A DNA stretch of 15,220 bases from Thermoplasmatota archaeon (lineage in GTDB: Archaea; Thermoplasmatota; JAQUQK01): NCBI GenBank assembly GCA_028716125.1, contig JAQUQK010000019.1, positions 1-15,220 on the forward strand, given 5' to 3'. The position numbers and the translations under genes are program-made. Numbering within the stretch: position 1 is the stretch's first letter; each line of letters starts with the position of its first letter. The notes beneath the pieces were generated by a model. That model did not search any database, had not been told where the DNA came from, and was given only the letters and a program-made list of their open reading frames with translations. Below, in pieces: positions 1 to 6,917 of the stretch.

Positions 1-5
1 AGCCT

Positions 6-176
6 TTATTCGTGGCTCTTCGCCCAGTTGTAGTGGCGCATCGTCGCGGTTCCGCCGAATCCGCATGACGAGCATTTCTTCTTCTGGGTGTGGTATGTCT
101 GCTTTCCGCATCTTCTGCACTTTATGTGCGTTTTCTTTCCGGATTTCTTACCGAATGACGCTGTTCCCTTAACCAT
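6..176 (-). CDS. rpl37e: 50S ribosomal protein L37e (eL37)
   Basis: A 56-residue basic protein of the large ribosomal subunit, found in archaea and eukaryotes. Two CxxC pairs, C20/C23 (CRRC) and C35/C38 (CSSC), form the zinc ribbon typical of eL37. The MVKGTASFGK start and the MRHYNWAKS tail match the family, and the length is normal for an archaeal copy. The start is the ATG at 176; only a weak GGCGA-like ribosome-binding site precedes it. It lies 37 bases downstream of the LSm gene on the same strand and is probably translated from the same transcript. The LSm-L37e pair is a recurrent archaeal arrangement. The stop codon is 5 bases from the window edge, so anything further downstream is not visible. 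Confidence 0.96.
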   Translation of the reverse strand: MVKGTASFGKKSGKKTHIKCRRCGKQTYHTQKKKCSSCGFGGTATMRHYNWAKSHE

Positions 177-213
177 GTCTATCGCCGCTATTGTTTATCC
201 TGATCTGCCCTTT

Positions 214-453
214 TCAGGGAGAAATGTAAATTATGTTCTCGCCGCGCACTATTACCGTGCGGTGGCTTGTGTGCTTCTCTTCCGGCTTTCCCGCCATCGT
301 GACCTCGTCGACTTCCCTGAGCATCAGGTTTATGTGCGGGATGTCGTATCCGTCCATTATTCCGCGGTATTCGCGGTCGCCGCGCAATGCGACTATGACG
401 CGCTTGCCCAAAGATTGGTTCAAAACGTCGAACGGTCTTATTGCGGTCGCCAT
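214..453 (-). CDS. Archaeal Sm-like protein (LSm / SmAP)
   Basis: A 79-residue Sm-fold RNA-binding protein. Archaeal members form heptameric rings that bind U-rich RNA and are linked to RNA processing. The Sm1 motif spans about residues 16-48 and includes DGYDIPHINLML. The Sm2 motif is near the C-terminus (VIVRGENIIYISP). The residues that usually line the RNA pocket are present: H40 and N42 in Sm1, R70 and G71 in Sm2. Length is normal for the family. No Shine-Dalgarno sequence precedes the ATG at 453, but a TATA-like box sits about 28 bases upstream, which fits a leaderless transcript. The eL37 gene follows after 37 bases, which suggests co-expression with the ribosomal protein. Confidence 0.95.
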   Translation of the reverse strand: MATAIRPFDVLNQSLGKRVIVALRGDREYRGIMDGYDIPHINLMLREVDEVTMAGKPEEKHTSHRTVIVRGENIIYISP

Positions 454-476
454 GGAAGCAACAGGGAATCGACAGT

Positions 477-486
477 CTTTATTTAA
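477..486 (-). promoter_or_regulatory. TATA-like box for the LSm-eL37 unit
   Basis: Read on the minus strand this is TTAAATAAAG, centred about 28 bases before the LSm ATG. That spacing is what an archaeal promoter for a leaderless mRNA would have. A second AT-rich candidate (GATATAAG) lies near 508-516 and would give a longer leader. The placement supports transcription starting between the transglutaminase gene and LSm. Confidence 0.5.
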
Positions 487-533
487 CTGTTGTGCGATGC
501 TTTCCCCCTTATATCCAATATGCTAAAACTATT

Positions 534-1436
534 CTAAAACCAGTCGAAGAATTCCTGGTTTGATTCAAAGTCGCGCCTTTCGGTTTGATTGAACACGGTG
601 TCCACTTTGATTGAACTTATCCCGGAAAGCGAATTTTTGTAGTGATCCAGCGCATCCTGTTCGCTTCTCGCCGTGCCGGAATCCCATCCGCCGGCAACCG
701 TGGGGTCGTAGATGTACACCTTGTCCCCGTCCACGTTTACAAAAACGAGCATGTGGCCAGATGTGGTTCCGTCCGTGTTTCCGATTGTCACTTCCGCCGC
801 CCAGATCCATCCGATGCCTTGTTCGGCATTGCACATGCTCATCATCAGAAGCGCGTGGTCCTCGCAGTCCCCGTACCCAAGAGCAAGCGTCTCGTTCGGG
901 AAAAGCCAGCATTCGCTGCCGTTCTTTAGCTCCCCCGGCCTGCCGACATATGTGTCGTTGTTGTATTTGATATTGGTTCCAACCCAGTCGTTTATCTTGC
1001 TCATGTCGCTCCATGAGAGGTCGCCGTCGCCTGGGTGGCCGAGCACCTGCCGGGTTTTCGATGTTACATTCGAATCTGCAGGCGTGATGAATTTCGTGCA
1101 GTTTGTTCCCAAACCCCATCTTAGCGAAACCATGTCCAGGTAGTCCTGATAATCGTCGTGAAGCGAAGTATAGTTCTGCTGCAGGCCGCCATAATATGAT
1201 TGCAGGGTTTCATATTGCGAATTGAGCGAATCGTAATTTGTCTCCAAGGAATCATATGCATCCAGCGCATTTCCGTAATTTGACTCCAAAATGCCGTAAT
1301 TTTCCATCAGCGACACATATGCTCCGCGTTCCATTAGATACATCGCGCTTGCACCTGCTCCCCAGGCAATGCAAATTGCAAGAATCACAGGAAGTGCCTT
1401 TGCGCTGCCGTTCTTGGACTTTCTGAAGCTGGACAT
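534..1436 (-). CDS. Membrane-anchored transglutaminase-like protein with Tyr/Leu heptad stalk
   Basis: A 300-residue protein when started at the ATG at 1436. The frame stays open to 1538, but the extra 34 residues precede a natural MSSFRK-type cytoplasmic start and look like read-through of the promoter region. After a short basic N-terminus come one hydrophobic helix (about residues 14-34), then nine consecutive heptads with Tyr at position one (residues 40 to 96, every seventh) and usually Leu at position four. A transglutaminase-like domain follows, with the Cys-His-Asp triad at C191 (in GDCEDHA), H228 (in SGHMLVF) and D244 (in YIYDPT). Several N-x-S/T sequons occur outside the membrane. 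The fold is used by cysteine proteases and protein-crosslinking or peptide-cleaving enzymes; the substrate here is unknown. I infer an enzyme held off the membrane on a coiled-coil stalk, facing the outside. Confidence 0.85.
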   Translation of the reverse strand: MSSFRKSKNGSAKALPVILAICIAWGAGASAMYLMERGAYVSLMENYGILESNYGNALDAYDSLETNYDSLNSQYETLQSYYGGLQQNYTSLHDDYQDYLDMVSLRWGLGTNCTKFITPADSNVTSKTRQVLGHPGDGDLSWSDMSKINDWVGTNIKYNNDTYVGRPGELKNGSECWLFPNETLALGYGDCEDHALLMMSMCNAEQGIGWIWAAEVTIGNTDGTTSGHMLVFVNVDGDKVYIYDPTVAGGWDSGTARSEQDALDHYKNSLSGISSIKVDTVFNQTERRDFESNQEFFDWF

Positions 1437-1462
1437 GTTCTCAATATGGATATTGCACTCCC

Positions 1463-1471
1463 AATAAAAAC
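1463..1471 (-). promoter_or_regulatory. TATA-like box for the transglutaminase-like gene
   Basis: On the minus strand this AT-rich stretch reads CGTTTTTAT, about 30 bases before the ATG at 1436. The position supports that ATG over the longer upstream frame, because the box falls inside the extra codons of the longer reading. It is one half of a divergent promoter region with the + strand gene that starts at 1548. Confidence 0.35.
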
Positions 1472-1512
1472 GCTTTTCGCAATTTGCCGGCCAAATGCGC
1501 CAGATGTCACAG

Positions 1513-1520
1513 TTATATAC
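1513..1520 (+). promoter_or_regulatory. TATA-like box for the + strand gene pair
   Basis: TTATATAC lies about 28-35 bases before the ATG at 1548. A transcript starting about 25 bases downstream of it would begin near 1541-1546, giving a leaderless or very short leader for that ATG. It is the clearest + strand promoter signal in the window. Confidence 0.45.
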
Positions 1521-1547
1521 AACGGCGCCCATATTCATTATGATGCC

Positions 1548-1724
1548 ATGACAATCAAAAGGACGCGCATGAAGAAAAGCAAGGGGCCGGGATACGTCTA
1601 TGTTATCCGCGACGCGAAAGGGCGCTTCAAGGATATACAGGACATCGGCAGGGCAACCCAGCAGGACAAGAAGCGAAAGGCGAAGACGAAGGCGAAGCCG
1701 GGATTGAAATACAAGGGCGACTGA
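1548..1724 (+). CDS. Small basic hypothetical protein
   Basis: A 58-residue lysine-rich protein that I do not recognise by function. The core is GPGYVYVIRDAKGRFKDIQ, followed by IGRATQQDKKRKAKTKAK and a KPGLKYKGD end, so it is strongly positively charged with no membrane helix or cysteine pair. That composition would suit nucleic-acid or ribosome association, which is inference only. Two starts are possible. The ATG at 1548 fits the TATA-like box as a leaderless start. The ATG at 1569 (51 residues) has AAGGA five bases upstream. The reading frame continues upstream to 1446, but those codons overlap the divergent promoter. It precedes the TrmB-like regulator by 32 bases on the same strand and could share its transcript. 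Confidence 0.7.
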   Translation: MTIKRTRMKKSKGPGYVYVIRDAKGRFKDIQDIGRATQQDKKRKAKTKAKPGLKYKGD

Positions 1725-1756
1725 AGGCTTTAGAATATCAAATCAATACTCCCGCG

Positions 1757-2107
1757 ATGATTTCGCAAAAATTGCTCTCCGGCAAAGTGGAGTGCAAGGA
1801 CATTGTGCAGTGCGTTTTCAACCTCAGCGATTTTGAGATTTCGGTTTATTCGCATCTAGATGCATCAGGGCCGTCGCAAATAAAGGACATTGCAAAGAAA
1901 ATGAAACGGGACGAGAGCGCCGTTTACCGCGCAGTCCAGAAACTGGTTTCTTGCGGAATCTGCTTTAAGGAAACAAAGACGATAGAGCGCGGCGGCTATT
2001 ATCACATATATACGGCGCTCCCGAAAAGGGAACTGAAGAAGAAAGTGGCGGATTGCGTCGACGAATGGCACGGCGCGATGAAGAAAGCGCTCGACCACCT
2101 GAAGTAA
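1757..2107 (+). CDS. TrmB-like winged-helix transcriptional regulator
   Basis: A 116-residue single-domain DNA-binding protein. Residues about 22-70 form the winged helix: a helical start (LSDFEISVYSHL), a DIAKKM helix, and the recognition helix RDESAVYRAVQKLVSCG. The wing follows at ERGGYYHIYTALP. This matches the TrmB/MarR-like regulators common in archaea, but the sugar-binding domain of full TrmB proteins is absent. Five cysteines (C13, C19, C66, C69, C100), two of them as CGIC beside the recognition helix, could bind a metal or sense redox state; that is inference. Its stop is four bases from the stop of the convergent thioredoxin gene. The start is the ATG at 1757; a weak TTTAGAATAT box lies 19-28 bases upstream. 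Its targets are unknown. Confidence 0.85.
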   Translation: MISQKLLSGKVECKDIVQCVFNLSDFEISVYSHLDASGPSQIKDIAKKMKRDESAVYRAVQKLVSCGICFKETKTIERGGYYHIYTALPKRELKKKVADCVDEWHGAMKKALDHLK

Positions 2108-2111
2108 CTTT

Positions 2112-2504
2112 TCAATAGTGGCGAGACAGTTTCGCCTTTATTGCTTCCTTTGGCGCATATCCCACAATCTGGTCGACCGCTTTTCCGTTCTTGAATATCA
2201 TCATCGTCGGAACGCCCATTATGCTGAAATCCGACGCTACTCCGCATTCATCCACGTTGACTTTTCCAAACGACACTTTTCCGGCCAATTCTTTTGCCAA
2301 TTCGTCAATCACTGGCGCAAGCATCTTGCAGGGGCCGCACCATTCGGCGTAGAAGTCCACGACCGCGAGCCCGTTGTTTTTCACAAACTGGCCGAAGTTC
2401 GCGTCGTCCAGGTGCGCGGACTTTGCTGTCTTCAGTTCCACAGTTGCGCCTCTTGCTATCATTTCGCTTGCCATTTTTTCATTTATTTTTCTGGTCTCGT
2501 CCAT
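2112..2504 (-). CDS. trxA: Thioredoxin
   Basis: A 130-residue thiol-disulfide oxidoreductase of the cytoplasm, which reduces protein disulfides and is itself recharged by a thioredoxin reductase not present in this window. The active site WCGPC is at residues 55-59, with the cis-proline at P99 (GVPT) and the usual FYAEW strand before the motif. About 25-30 residues of mostly helical, charged sequence precede the thioredoxin fold, making it longer than a typical 105-residue thioredoxin. One extra cysteine, C87, sits in NVDEC. I chose the ATG at 2504 because GGTGA lies four bases before it; a TTG at 2519 in the same frame has no such support. The promoter carries phased heptamer repeats described separately. 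It is convergent with the cysteine-containing regulator. Confidence 0.95.
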   Translation of the reverse strand: MDETRKINEKMASEMIARGATVELKTAKSAHLDDANFGQFVKNNGLAVVDFYAEWCGPCKMLAPVIDELAKELAGKVSFGKVNVDECGVASDFSIMGVPTMMIFKNGKAVDQIVGYAPKEAIKAKLSRHY

Positions 2505-2520
2505 ATTTTCACCTTGCAAA

Positions 2521-2561
2521 TACGGTTATTCTCGTTTTTGTCATAACCGACAATAACCGTA
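2521..2561. promoter_or_regulatory. Candidate operator: three phased ATAACCG heptamers before the thioredoxin gene
   Basis: ATAACCG occurs at 2543-2549 and 2553-2559, and its complement CGGTTAT at 2523-2529. The outer two extend to a perfect 10-bp inverted repeat, TACGGTTATT (2521-2530) and AATAACCGTA (2552-2561), with a 21-bp spacer. Heptamer centres are at 2526, 2546 and 2556, so all are separated by multiples of 10 bp and face the same side of the helix. The block overlaps or lies just downstream of the TATA-like boxes, where a bound protein would block transcription. The regulator is unknown. Confidence 0.6.
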
Positions 2562-2567
2562 TAATTT
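2559..2567 (-). promoter_or_regulatory. TATA-like box for the thioredoxin gene
   Basis: On the minus strand this reads AAATTATAC. A start about 25 bases downstream would give a leader of roughly 30 nucleotides that carries the GGTGA ribosome-binding site. A second AT-rich candidate (TTATAAAC) lies at 2572-2579. The first box shares its last bases with the outer heptamer repeat. Confidence 0.45.
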
Positions 2568-2599
2568 AGGTGTTTATAAGTGTTGTTTTACGCTGAAAA

Positions 2600-3610
2600 T
2601 CAGGAATAAAAGCGCTTCAGCGCTGCCAGCGCATTCAGCGTAATCCATTTGCTCTGCCTGCCTTTCTTTTCGATGCGCACAAGCATCTCATCGTTGTATG
2701 TTCTTTCCAATTTCCAGCACCCGTTTTCGTCTTGCTTGGAAAATATCAGTTCGGCGGCATCTTTCATTCTTTCGTCCTTGTATCCAAGGCGCGCGAGCAG
2801 TCCGAAAATATCAAGCGCGTCGGTATTCCACATCAACGGGAAAAAGAATTTTGTCCAGAACGGCTTTATCAGCTTTGAAATGTCGTGGCTGCGCTTGTAT
2901 ACATGGTGCGCAAGCAGGAATTCTGCTCCATCGCTTATCGTTCGCCGAATATCGGCGGTTCTTTTTTCTTCTGGGATTTCCGCAAGCGCATTCAGGCACT
3001 TGACAACGCCCATAAAGCAGGTGTGCTTTCCCCAGCAGCTTTTGAATCTCTTGTACGGCCATTCACTTGGGGCGCAAGTTTCTCCGTCGTCAAATCGCAC
3101 GTATCTTGTTATCCATTCTATTCCGCGTTGAACACGCGGATCTTTCAGATAGCCGAAGCGGATTAGCGCCCAGATCATGTTTCCCGTCAAACATGGAATG
3201 ACTTCACGGCTTCCGCCGCCAGCCGCCGCGCTGCGATGCGAGAATGCCCCGCTTTCCCTGTCCTGAGAATATTCGAGAATGAATTCGCACGCCTTGCGGA
3301 TGCGCCTGTCCTTCCCATCGGCGCCAAGTTCCGCAAGCAAAATAGTATTCCAGACCGTGCCTTTGTATTTGGCGTTAACGTAGAATTCTTCGGGTTTTCC
3401 CCAGTATCCGCCGGGCTTTTGCTTTGCGAGAATTTTCGGCACTGGGCCGGTTTTCATTATTGCTTTTTTGGCGGCGATGACTTCTCTGTCACTTTCTGGT
3501 TTGCCGAGCAAATCGCGCATCGCAAAATATCGCACTGACGGGTTGGTTTCGTCTTTCTCCAAAAGCCATTCTATTGAATCTGCGTTAAGCAACGAGCGAA
3601 AGCCCGCCAT
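2600..3610 (-). CDS. Alpha/alpha-toroid (prenyltransferase / squalene oxidase-repeat) protein
   Basis: A 336-residue soluble protein with repeated helical hairpins of the type found in squalene cyclases and protein prenyltransferase beta subunits. Repeat-like segments include GGYWGKPEEFY (67-77), LTGNMIWALIRFGY (141-154), CFMGVVKCLNALA (198-210), WNTDALDIFGLLARLGY (261-277), ENGCWKLE (295-302) and SKWITLNALAALKRF (320-334). No DxDD cyclase motif or signal peptide is visible, so terpene cyclisation should not be assumed. Relatives in databases often carry uninformative names. The start is the ATG at 3610, behind a strong GGAGG four bases upstream. It follows the M18 aminopeptidase by 22 bases and is probably co-transcribed with it. 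The shared function, if any, is not evident. Confidence 0.75.
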   Translation of the reverse strand: MAGFRSLLNADSIEWLLEKDETNPSVRYFAMRDLLGKPESDREVIAAKKAIMKTGPVPKILAKQKPGGYWGKPEEFYVNAKYKGTVWNTILLAELGADGKDRRIRKACEFILEYSQDRESGAFSHRSAAAGGGSREVIPCLTGNMIWALIRFGYLKDPRVQRGIEWITRYVRFDDGETCAPSEWPYKRFKSCWGKHTCFMGVVKCLNALAEIPEEKRTADIRRTISDGAEFLLAHHVYKRSHDISKLIKPFWTKFFFPLMWNTDALDIFGLLARLGYKDERMKDAAELIFSKQDENGCWKLERTYNDEMLVRIEKKGRQSKWITLNALAALKRFYS

Positions 3611-3632
3611 CTTGCCTCCGGCTTAGAAAAAA

Positions 3633-5075
3633 TTAATTGAGGAAGAATGCCTTGTAGGCCTCGTAAGCAGCGTAGACGTCCGCCTTGCTGGAAACTTCGA
3701 ACGTCGAATGCATTGACAGGAGCGCAGGCCCGCAGTCGATTACGTCCATTGCGTATTCCGCTAGGAATTTTGCGACCGTTCCGCCGCCGCCCTCGTCTAC
3801 CTTGCCCAGTTCTCCAGTCTGCCACGCTACCTTGTGCTTGTTAAAAAGCACGCGTATCTCGCCGACGAATTCCGCATTCGCGTCGTTCGCGGTGTATTTT
3901 CCGCCGGAGCCGGTGAACTTTGTCATAACTACGCCAAATCCAATTTTGGACGCATTCGACATCTCATGGACCTGCTTGAAGTTCGGCTCAACGCCTGCGT
4001 TGACGTCTGCCGAAAGTGCCTTGCAGCGCGACATAACCAGCATTGTTTCGCATCCGCAGCCTTCCTCGCTTCTCTCCAGGAGTTCGGTCACGAAATTATA
4101 GAGGAACTTGGATTTTATTCCGGTGTTGCTGTCTGAGCCTATCTCTTCCTTGTCGACGAATAGGGCAACTGCAGTGCGTTCCGGAGCGGTTTTTGCCGCA
4201 TCGAATATCGCGGCCATTGAAGTGTACGAGCAGATGCGGTCGTCCTGGCCGTATGCGCCAATCATGCTTCTGTCAAGACCGACGTCGCGCGCCTTTCCGA
4301 CCGGCACCGCCTCAATTTCCGCGCTTAGGAAATCTTCCTCTATTATGCCGTATTTCTTGTTCAGGAATTCAAGAACGCGGACTTTGATTTTCTCCTTTAC
4401 CTTCTTGTTATTTATCGGCATGTTCCCTATGACTATCTGCAGTTCCTCGCCGCGTATGGTTTCCTGCGACTTGCGTTCCGCCTGCTCCTTATGCGCCAGG
4501 TGTGGCAGAAGGTCCGGAGCCATGAATACGGGTTCGTCATCGCCAAGGCCGATTGATATGTCGACTGTCTTTCCGTCGTGCAGAACTACAGTGCCAACGA
4601 GCGCAAGCGGGTTTGCGACCCACTGGTACTTCTTGATTCCGCCATAATAGTGGGTGCGAAGGATTGCCATCTGGGTGTCCTTGTCCTCGTAGAGCGGGTT
4701 CTGCTTGAGGTCGAGGCGCGGGGCGTCCATGTGAGATGCGACGATGTTTATTCCGTCGCTGATTGGCCCCTTGCCGATTACTGCCAAAATAACGTTTTTG
4801 TGCTTGTTCACCGCGTAGACTTTGTCGCCTGCCTTGAGGCCGTTCGCTTCGCCTATCGGCTTGAATCCGTGCGCTTCCGCCTGCTTTACTGCTTCCTTTG
4901 CCGCAAGTCGCTCGGTCTTTGCAGCGTTGAGGAACGTTTTGTATCCATCGCAAAATTCGAAAACTGCCTTCTCCTTCTTGGCCTCCATTCCCTCCCATGA
5001 GAAGGGGCGCTTCATCAGGAGTTTTTCTTCGAGCGGAGACTTTCCGTCGTCCTTTTTGGATTTCTTCTCGGTCAT
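3633..5075 (-). CDS. M18-family aspartyl aminopeptidase
   Basis: A 480-residue cytosolic zinc aminopeptidase that removes N-terminal, often acidic, residues from peptides. Members are usually large oligomers working in the last steps of peptide breakdown. Metal and catalytic residues are in the expected order: H115 and D117 in SHMDAPRLDL, D278 in GQDDR, E310/E311 in DKEEIGSDSNTG, D357 in SADVNAG, and H456 in MHSTFEV. Length matches the M18 family, and the sequence resembles the bacterial and archaeal 'aminopeptidase 1' branch. The ATG at 5075 has no clear ribosome-binding site; a weak AT-rich box lies about 25 bases upstream, so the transcript may be leaderless. The toroid gene follows 22 bases downstream. 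The catalytic set appears intact. Confidence 0.94.
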   Translation of the reverse strand: MTEKKSKKDDGKSPLEEKLLMKRPFSWEGMEAKKEKAVFEFCDGYKTFLNAAKTERLAAKEAVKQAEAHGFKPIGEANGLKAGDKVYAVNKHKNVILAVIGKGPISDGINIVASHMDAPRLDLKQNPLYEDKDTQMAILRTHYYGGIKKYQWVANPLALVGTVVLHDGKTVDISIGLGDDEPVFMAPDLLPHLAHKEQAERKSQETIRGEELQIVIGNMPINNKKVKEKIKVRVLEFLNKKYGIIEEDFLSAEIEAVPVGKARDVGLDRSMIGAYGQDDRICSYTSMAAIFDAAKTAPERTAVALFVDKEEIGSDSNTGIKSKFLYNFVTELLERSEEGCGCETMLVMSRCKALSADVNAGVEPNFKQVHEMSNASKIGFGVVMTKFTGSGGKYTANDANAEFVGEIRVLFNKHKVAWQTGELGKVDEGGGGTVAKFLAEYAMDVIDCGPALLSMHSTFEVSSKADVYAAYEAYKAFFLN

Positions 5076-5146
5076 TGGAATCGGAAGAAGGAATTTGCTA
5101 AATGGTCATTAATGTATCGAAGAATTACGAAAAACAAATGGAAATT

Positions 5147-6916
5147 CTAAGGCTTTGCCGGATTTTTCAGGCGCGCCAGTTTTTTGATTGCCTGGCCAGT
5201 TGGCTCTTTCATTATATTCCCGTATACTACAAGGAACGAAACCGCCGCTCCTGTTGCCAAGAGAATGCCGGTGTCATATTCGCCAAGTATGATTTTGCCG
5301 ATTCCAAATAATGAGCACAGTATGAACGCAACTCCGAATGCCCAGCTTATCCAGTGGCTTGCGGTTATCCTATCCCCTGCAACGCCGGATTTCTTTGAAA
5401 TATCGCTCCAGAATCCTGCGGGGTGCAATTTTCGGTAGAAACCAATCAGCGTTTCCTCTTTCTCTGGCTCGGTGAGCAAGGTGACTGTTGTCCAGACTGC
5501 TGTGACTGATGCAAATGTCAGCCACATCTGCGCAACCCAGTTGCCAGGGAAAATGTACGACGACGATATGCCGACTACGGCGGCTGCGGCCATTGCGGAT
5601 ATCTCGCTCCATGCATTGATGCGCCACCAGAACCAGCGCAGAAGATATACAAGCCCCGTGCCTGAGCCAATTATCACAAGGAACTGCCATGCATTTGCAA
5701 CAGACTGAAGCATGAATGCGATCACGATGGCAATTACAAGTTGAATGACCGAAACTATGCGCGCGACTCCCACGTAGTGTCTCTTTGATGCATCATTCTT
5801 GATGAAGCGCATATAGAAGTCATTGACTATGTAAGACGAACCGAGGCTTATCTGCGATGCCATCGTGCTCATGAATGCTGCGAGAAATGCGGCGATTATG
5901 AGGCCGCGAAGACCAACGGGCAGGAAAGTGCTCATCGCCATCGGATAGCCCATTTCGGGATTTTCGAGATTTGGCCAAGTCACAAGAGATACAAGCGCAA
6001 CAAGTATCCAGGGCCACGGCCTTATTACATAATGTGCGAATGTGAACCATATCACGGCGAGTTTCGAGTCTTTTTCGCTCTTGCATGAGAACATTCTCTG
6101 CGCCACATATCCGCCTCCGCCGGGCTCTGCGCCAGGATACCAGGTGGCATACCAGTTGAGTCCAATGTAAGTAAGGAACATTGCAATCGGAAGATAAATT
6201 GAAGATGGGTCTGGAATGAATGAAAGTATTTGCCCCGCGCCCCCCTCTCCATATAGCTGGACTAGCTTGTCCTCGATTCCGGAAATTCCGCCGCTTTTTA
6301 CAACCGCAATTATCGCAAGAACAACGCATCCGGTCATCGCAAGCACGAACTGGATTACGTCAGTCACGGCTATTCCCCATAGGCCGGAAAGAAGCGTGTA
6401 TGCAAGCGCAAGAACTGCAGCAAGAATTGTTGCTTCCACTTTAGGCCAGCCGAGAACCACCTGGAAAATCGTGGCCATTGCAAGCATTACCCATCCCATA
6501 ACTATTCCGTTAATTAGAATGCCCATGTGAATTGAGCGAAAACCCCGAAGTATCGCTGCCGGCTTACCGGAATAGCGCAATTCTGTGAATTCAATGTCCG
6601 TTATTACGCCAGACCTGCGCCATAAAACAGCATAGAAAATCGCGGTAAGAACGCCGCCGAATACAAATGACCACCAGAACCAGTTGCCCGCAATTCCGTA
6701 TTTCGCTGTGAGGCCTGTAACTGCAAGCGGAGTGTCAGCTGCAAATGTGGTTGCCACCATTGATGTCCCCGCAATCCACCACGGAAGGCTGCGCCCGGCA
6801 ACGAAGAAATTTCCAACGTTTTTGGATGCCACTTTTGAGAAATACGCGCCAACGCCTATAATTATGGCAAGAAACCAGATTATGATGAAGTAATCGACCG
6901 GATGAAGCGAGATCAT
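5147..6916 (-). CDS. Sodium:solute symporter (SSS/SLC5 family)
   Basis: A 589-residue polytopic membrane transporter, with about 13-15 hydrophobic segments, that couples solute uptake to a sodium gradient. The first helices carry the family segment GRSLPWWIAGTSMVATTFAADT (split by residue 41-62). The sodium-site signature AAFMST with S350 and T351 is followed by SLGSSYIVNDFY, matching the Ser/Thr pair of PutP and SGLT proteins. After the core come a soluble segment (ETLIGFYRKLHPAGFW) and two more helices. That tail resembles many Bacteroidota symporters, so gene transfer from bacteria is possible. The ATG at 6916 has AAGGAG seven bases upstream, located in the last codons of the small membrane protein. 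Substrate is not readable from sequence; the neighbours suggest an aminosugar or its derivative. Confidence 0.93.
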   Translation of the reverse strand: MISLHPVDYFIIIWFLAIIIGVGAYFSKVASKNVGNFFVAGRSLPWWIAGTSMVATTFAADTPLAVTGLTAKYGIAGNWFWWSFVFGGVLTAIFYAVLWRRSGVITDIEFTELRYSGKPAAILRGFRSIHMGILINGIVMGWVMLAMATIFQVVLGWPKVEATILAAVLALAYTLLSGLWGIAVTDVIQFVLAMTGCVVLAIIAVVKSGGISGIEDKLVQLYGEGGAGQILSFIPDPSSIYLPIAMFLTYIGLNWYATWYPGAEPGGGGYVAQRMFSCKSEKDSKLAVIWFTFAHYVIRPWPWILVALVSLVTWPNLENPEMGYPMAMSTFLPVGLRGLIIAAFLAAFMSTMASQISLGSSYIVNDFYMRFIKNDASKRHYVGVARIVSVIQLVIAIVIAFMLQSVANAWQFLVIIGSGTGLVYLLRWFWWRINAWSEISAMAAAAVVGISSSYIFPGNWVAQMWLTFASVTAVWTTVTLLTEPEKEETLIGFYRKLHPAGFWSDISKKSGVAGDRITASHWISWAFGVAFILCSLFGIGKIILGEYDTGILLATGAAVSFLVVYGNIMKEPTGQAIKKLARLKNPAKP

Positions 6917-6917
6917 T

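Noticed and set aside
565..1119. A 184-codon minus-strand frame overlapping the transglutaminase-like gene
   Set aside because: Its translation is rich in Arg, Gly and His with no recognisable domain, while the overlapping frame carries an intact catalytic triad and sequons.
1437..1538. A 34-residue N-terminal extension of the transglutaminase-like protein
   Set aside because: The extra codons cover the predicted promoter and add a Trp/Cys-rich segment before the natural cytoplasmic start of a signal-anchor helix.
2600..2640. Short GC-rich palindromes (AGCGCTTCAGCGCT-like) at the end of the toroid gene as a hairpin terminator
   Set aside because: They lie in coding sequence encoding ALKRFYS and are followed by no strong T run. 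Archaeal termination usually relies on oligo-T instead.
4108..4647. A 179-codon open frame on the + strand opposite the aminopeptidase gene
   Set aside because: It lies antisense inside a gene with clear M18 motifs, has a low-complexity Ser/Arg/Pro-rich translation and no promoter or ribosome-binding site. It is a shadow of the real frame.
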